From: Novibacillus thermophilus
Lineage (GTDB): Bacteria > Bacillota > Bacilli > Thermoactinomycetales > Novibacillaceae
Assembly: GCF_002005165.1 (NCBI RefSeq)
Contig: NZ_CP019699.1
Coordinates: 1,054,001-1,118,000 of the forward strand
Length of the DNA stretch: 64,000 nt
Direction: 5' to 3'
The notes under the pieces are model-generated. The model saw only the letters and a list, made by a program, of their open reading frames with translations, had not been told where the DNA came from and made no database searches. How positions within the stretch are numbered: the first letter of the stretch is position 1; each line of letters begins with the position of its first letter. A program made the position numbers and the translations under genes. Positions 60,102 through 64,000 of the stretch are shown in pieces.

Positions 60102-61494
60102 ATGGAACGTCTAATCGATTATATTGTCGCTGTATCTGATTGGATTTGGGGGCCACCCATGATTATATTGTTGTTTTTAAGTGGGATTTTTTTAACGATC
60201 CGTTTAGGTTTTTTCCAGTTCAGATATGCCTTTTATATAATTAAACAGACAATCGGAAGGGTTTTCAAAAAAACAAATGGGGAGGGGACGATATCGCCTT
60301 TCCAAGCCCTCACATCGGCTCTTGCCTGTACTATTGGTGCTGGGAACATTGTAGGTGTACCAGCCGCCATCATGTTTGGGGGCCCTGGGGCTATTTTTTG
60401 GATGTGGATGATTGCTTTGCTAGCGAGTGCTATTAAGTTCTCCGAAGTCGTGTTAGCTTTAAAATATAGGGAGAAAAATGCGAGGGGCGAGTTTGTTGGA
60501 GGGCCCGTCTACTACATGGCCAAAGGGTTGAATATGAGGTGGCTTGGCGTTTGGTTTGCGATAGCTTTAATGATTGAAGTTATTCCGAGTGTCATGGTAC
60601 AAGGCAATTCCTTAGCCGCAACTGTTCAGGAAACGTTTAATGTGAATCCGGTCATGACGGGGATTGTATCGATGTTAATTGTCGGATTTGTCATTATCGG
60701 TGGAATCAAAAGAATTGGAAAGTTTACAGAGAAATTTGTCCCACTTATGGTTGGTTTGTATTTGTTTGGGGCTTTGATAATAGTGATAATGAATTTTTAA
60801 CATGGTGGGGGAAGTTCTTTCATTAATTTTCACATATGCGTTTCAGCCGATGGCGGCGGTAGGAGGATTTGGTGGAGCAGCTATAGCACAAGCCATTCGC
60901 TGGGGATTTGCCCGCGGAGTGTACTCCAATGAAGCTGGAGTAGGAACCGCTCCAATCGCTCACGCATCCGCAACAACAGATCATCCAGTCAGACAGGGTT
61001 TATGGGCGGTAATGGAAGTTGTCATCGACACGGTAATTGTTTGTACAGCAACTGCATTTGTTGTGTTGTCTACCGGGGTTTGGAAAAATGAAGGGGCAGG
61101 CGGGAATCCTTCCGCACTGACAACAGAAGCGTTTTCTGTAGCTTTAGGTCAAACAGGTGGACTAATAGTTACCATTGCTCTCGTGTTTTTTGTCATATCT
61201 ACTGTAATCGTTTTATCTTACTACGGCGAAAGACAAGCGGAGTATTTATTTGGGTTGAAAGGCGGAAAAATTATGAAGTTTGTATATGTATTGTCCGTTT
61301 TTGTTGGGGCGATCGGCGGTGCGCAAACAATTTGGAGCCTTCTGGACATCAGTTTGGCTGCCATGGCTATTCCAAATATTATCGCCCTAGTGTTGCTTAG
61401 CAAAGAGGTTGTCGAAATGAAGCGGGAATTTTTTGCGTCTGAAAAATATTATTTGCTAGATATTAAAAATCAAAACAAAGGTATTTCTTCATAA
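60102..61494 (+). pseudogene. Sodium:alanine symporter (AGCS family), frameshifted
   Basis: Two frames form one AGCS transporter of about 464 residues. The first (60102-60800) holds helices 1-6 with ALACTIGAGNIVGVPAAIMFGGPG. The second (from about 60802) continues VGEVLSLIFTYAFQPMAAVG, GFARGVYSNEAGVGTAPIAH and the remaining helices. The break is a run of five T at 60794-60798; with four T the protein reads NFNMVGEVLSL without a gap. It may be inactivated, slippage-prone or a base error. The neighbouring dehydrogenase and aminotransferase suggest amino acid uptake for catabolism. Confidence 0.88.
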
Positions 61495-61626
61495 ATAAAT
61501 ATTTGCTGCGTTGATAGAAAAGAAATTTTGGATCTCACAATGCTCAAGACGACGAATAAAATTAATCCTCCTACGACAGTGACGTCAGTAACGACCGATA
61601 AACGTGAGTTTAAAGGGGAATGTATT

Positions 61627-62475
61627 GTGAATAAAATACTGTTTAACGATCGAATCATTGAAAGAGAAAACGTCATCGATATAGAGGATCGAGGATATCA
61701 ATTTGGAGACGGAGTTTATGAAGTCATTGGTGTATATGGCGGCAAGATGTTTATGTTAGACGAGCATATGGAGCGTTTAAAACGTAGCGCAGATGAAATT
61801 CAGTTAAAAATCCCTTTAATAATAAATGATTTAAAAAATAAGCTAAGGGAATTAGTGCTGATTAATAACTTGGAAGAAGGAATAATTTATTTACAGATTA
61901 CCCGTGGAGTTGCCCCTAGATGGCACACATTTCCGGACGAAACGGTGTCACCCGTCACGATTGCTTACGTTCGATCGCTGAAGCGAATGACTGACTTAGA
62001 GAAAAACGGTGTTTCCGCAATTCTTACAGAGGATATTCGGTGGTTGAGATGTGATATTAAAACACTTAATCTGCTTCCAAACGTTTTGTCTAAGCAAAAA
62101 GCGGTGGAAAATAGCGCTTTTGAAGCTATTATGCACAGAAAAAATATTGTGACTGAAGCCAGTTCTTCAAACGTATTTATTGTAAAAAATGAAGAATTGT
62201 TTACTCATCCGGCAAACAATTTTATTTTAAACGGCATAACCAGAAAAAAGGTCATTCAATTGTGTGAGGAATTAAACCTCAAAGTGAATGAGGAAACTTT
62301 TACAGTTGACACTTTACTACAGGCCGACGAAGTGTTTATAACGGCAACGAAATTAGACATTATACCGGTCGTAAAGGTTAATAATCAACCCATTGGAACA
62401 GGCAAACCTGGAAATGTTACAAAAAAAATACTACACAAGTTTCAATCCCTCATTCAACCAGCCACGCAGACATAG
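61627..62475 (+). CDS. dat: D-amino acid aminotransferase
   Basis: A 282-residue fold type IV PLP enzyme: LFNDRIIERENVIDIEDRGY, QFGDGVYEVIGVYGGKMFML, LQITRGVAPRWHTFPD, and CDIKTLNLLPNVLSKQKAVE with the PLP Lys, then EASSSNVFIV. These are D-alanine aminotransferase landmarks. GTG at 61627 is chosen because AAAGGGGAA lies upstream; the frame is open to 61528. It probably supplies D-amino acids or degrades them together with the adjacent genes. Confidence 0.9.
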   Translation: MNKILFNDRIIERENVIDIEDRGYQFGDGVYEVIGVYGGKMFMLDEHMERLKRSADEIQLKIPLIINDLKNKLRELVLINNLEEGIIYLQITRGVAPRWHTFPDETVSPVTIAYVRSLKRMTDLEKNGVSAILTEDIRWLRCDIKTLNLLPNVLSKQKAVENSAFEAIMHRKNIVTEASSSNVFIVKNEELFTHPANNFILNGITRKKVIQLCEELNLKVNEETFTVDTLLQADEVFITATKLDIIPVVKVNNQPIGTGKPGNVTKKILHKFQSLIQPATQT

Positions 62476-62704
62476 GAGTACGGCAACGTGTGTGAGCATG
62501 CAAGCGAATAAGGTCGGCAAGCAGATAAGTATTCCGTACAAATAGACATGGAGATCTCACAAAAACCTAAAAAAACACCGCCTTCAGTGACGTCTCTGCC
62601 TATTAAGCCTTGACGCGCACGTGGAACTTCAGGATAAGGTCAATTCAACCAAAGTTTGATAGAATGGGATGTATCGAACGCATTGCCGATTGGGGGAACG
62701 GTCC

Positions 62705-63733
62705 TTGTATAGGGAGATCGCGAAACAAATTCAACAGGGAAAATGGCGCCCTTTTTACGTGCTGTGCGGCACGGAGACGTTTCTGATGGAGGAAATGATC
62801 GCCCACATGAAAACACACGCCTTGCGTGATGCGGATGACACATACAACTACAGCGCTCTCGACTTGGAACAGGTACCGGTGGAATCATTGGTGCAGGAGG
62901 CGGAGACGTTGCCGTTTATCGGAGAGAAGCGCCTCGTCGTCGGCCGTAACGCCTGGTTTCTCACAGGTTCGACAGGGAGGGCTGAAGTGAAGCACGATGT
63001 GGACGCCCTTCTGGCATACGCCCAATCCCCCCTCGACAGTTCGATCGTCGTCCTTACGGTTCCGCACGCTAAGCTGGACGAACGAAAAAAAGTGGTAAAG
63101 CAGCTAAAAAAATGGGCGACTGTCGTCCGATTCACCCCGCTGGAGAGGGGGGAGCTAAGGGCGTGGATCAAACGCAAAGTGTCGCAGTTTGGGGCCCGTA
63201 TTGAAGCAGATGCGGTAGAAAGGCTGATTCAACTCGTTGGAACTGAATTGCGGCTCATCTATCAGGAATGCATCAAGCTGGCGACATATGTGGGCGAAGG
63301 AGGGGTGGTGACTTCACGGCACATAGACGACATCGTGCCGCGTTCACTGGAAGAAGACATTTTTAAGCTGGTCGATTGCATCGGAAGAACAGATATTGAA
63401 GGGGCCCTCGGGGTATTTTACGATTTGCTAAAAAAGCGGGAAGAGCCGCTGAAAATACTGTCTCTCATCGCCAGGCAGTTTCGGATCATGTTGCAAGTGA
63501 AAGAGCTCTCCTCACGGGGATTTTCGCAAAAACAAGTGGCCTCGATGCTCGGGTTGCACCCTTACCCGGTTAAAATCGCTTCCCAGCAGGGAAAGTTGTT
63601 TTCCGAGCAAGCACTGAGGGCGTTGTTGCTGGAAGCGAATCACGCGGATTACGCCATTAAGTCAGGCTACAAAGACAAAACGCTCGCCGTGGAGTGGTAC
63701 ATCATGCGTGTGAACCGTTGGGTGAAGGCTTAA
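62705..63733 (+). CDS. holA: DNA polymerase III delta subunit
   Basis: The 342-residue protein (FYVLCGTETFLMEEMIAHMK, then VETLPFIGEKRLVV-like and VVLTVPHAKLDERKKVVKQL, EEDIFKLVDCIGRTDIEGAL, LKILSLIARQFRIMLQVKEL) is HolA, the clamp-loader delta subunit. TTG at 62705 has GGGGGAAC upstream; the open frame reaches 62669. It is usually next to comEC; here 6.9 kb separates them. The remaining 267 bp to the window end show no clear gene. Confidence 0.93.
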   Translation: MYREIAKQIQQGKWRPFYVLCGTETFLMEEMIAHMKTHALRDADDTYNYSALDLEQVPVESLVQEAETLPFIGEKRLVVGRNAWFLTGSTGRAEVKHDVDALLAYAQSPLDSSIVVLTVPHAKLDERKKVVKQLKKWATVVRFTPLERGELRAWIKRKVSQFGARIEADAVERLIQLVGTELRLIYQECIKLATYVGEGGVVTSRHIDDIVPRSLEEDIFKLVDCIGRTDIEGALGVFYDLLKKREEPLKILSLIARQFRIMLQVKELSSRGFSQKQVASMLGLHPYPVKIASQQGKLFSEQALRALLLEANHADYAIKSGYKDKTLAVEWYIMRVNRWVKA

Positions 63734-64000
63734 CGGCCTCATCTGTAGTTTCAAATTTTCTCCATTACAGGAATACTCCTTTTCTAACTAAGCTAATCAT
63801 GTTAAGATCGAAAAGAACACATCGCTTCTTAGAAGAAAAAGGAGGGATAAGTTTTAGCTTGTCTTCTTCCTAGAAGACTTTCAATTTCACTTGTAAATTA
63901 CTAAGTTTGAAAGCGCTCCCCGTACTTTTCGAGAGGGAATCAACGCATATTATTCCTTTCAAAGAATCATTGTTAAACGCGCTTTTACGACTATACACTG

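Noticed and set aside
63763-63790. Third sigma-H-like promoter (ACAGGAATA then CTAACTAA)
   Set aside because: The -10 part does not match GAAT, and no gene follows within the window.

Overview
The window comes from the chromosome of an endospore-forming Bacillota (Bacillales-type). Evidence is the gene order yqeG-yqeH-aroE-nadD-yqeK-rsfS-methyltransferase, leuS with a T-box, comER/comEA, comEC and holA, plus sporulation genes (the 3' half of sigK and the spore protein gene tlp). The species cannot be fixed from sequence alone; a thermophilic Bacillales lineage such as Thermoactinomycetaceae is a guess.

Bases 1 to about 38,247 are one integrated element whose left end lies outside the window. 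Its right end is a SpoIVCA-like large serine recombinase (36726-38225). Immediately after it the reading frame of sigma-K resumes with the C-terminal half only (38249-38611). The element is therefore a sigK-intervening ('skin'-type) element. Unlike a degraded remnant, it carries almost a whole siphophage genome. In order it holds: an accessory pair (sce7726-type nuclease and a frameshifted beta-family gene), ImmA/IrrE protease, CI-like repressor and Cro-like protein divergent over four operators, Rha antirepressor, small early genes, a strongly structured tRNA-like RNA, YqaJ exonuclease/RecT, an initiator gene with internal iterons, a DnaC-like loader, RusA and a late regulator. Two cargo genes with sigma-H-like promoters follow, then terminase, portal, capsid, tail, a lipoprotein, tape measure, Dit, Tal, BhlA-type holin, amidase and a second holin. 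The second holin is broken by an IS1634-type insertion with a clean 6-bp target duplication. Between the IS and the recombinase lie a membrane-anchored SNase/Excalibur nuclease and an SOS-box-controlled divergent pair that includes a LexA DNA-binding domain without its protease half.

Bases 38,248-55,819 are housekeeping chromosome with higher GC and dense overlapping genes: tlp, lipL, the yqeG-to-rsfS operon, T-box-leuS, comER and comEA (divergent), an MFS transporter, SAM-riboswitch-metY, a DUF3139-like protein, dcd and comEC. The gene yqeI is not seen between aroE and nadD. A dcd gene sits just before comEC, where comEB is usual.

Bases about 56,000-62,500 separate comEC from holA, which are normally adjacent. 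They hold an amino-acid/hydroxyacid catabolic block: a D-2-hydroxyacid dehydrogenase, a divergent FCD-type GntR regulator with palindromic operators, a deleted aldehyde dehydrogenase pseudogene, a Glu/Leu/Phe/Val dehydrogenase, a frameshifted sodium:alanine symporter and a D-amino acid aminotransferase. The window ends just after holA.

The main points to follow up are the sigK-prophage arrangement, the tRNA-like structured RNA (6402-6625), the sigma-H-like promoters on phage cargo, the IS-broken holin, and two small paralogous proteins, one of them hairpin-controlled and overlapping the start of the recombinase gene.
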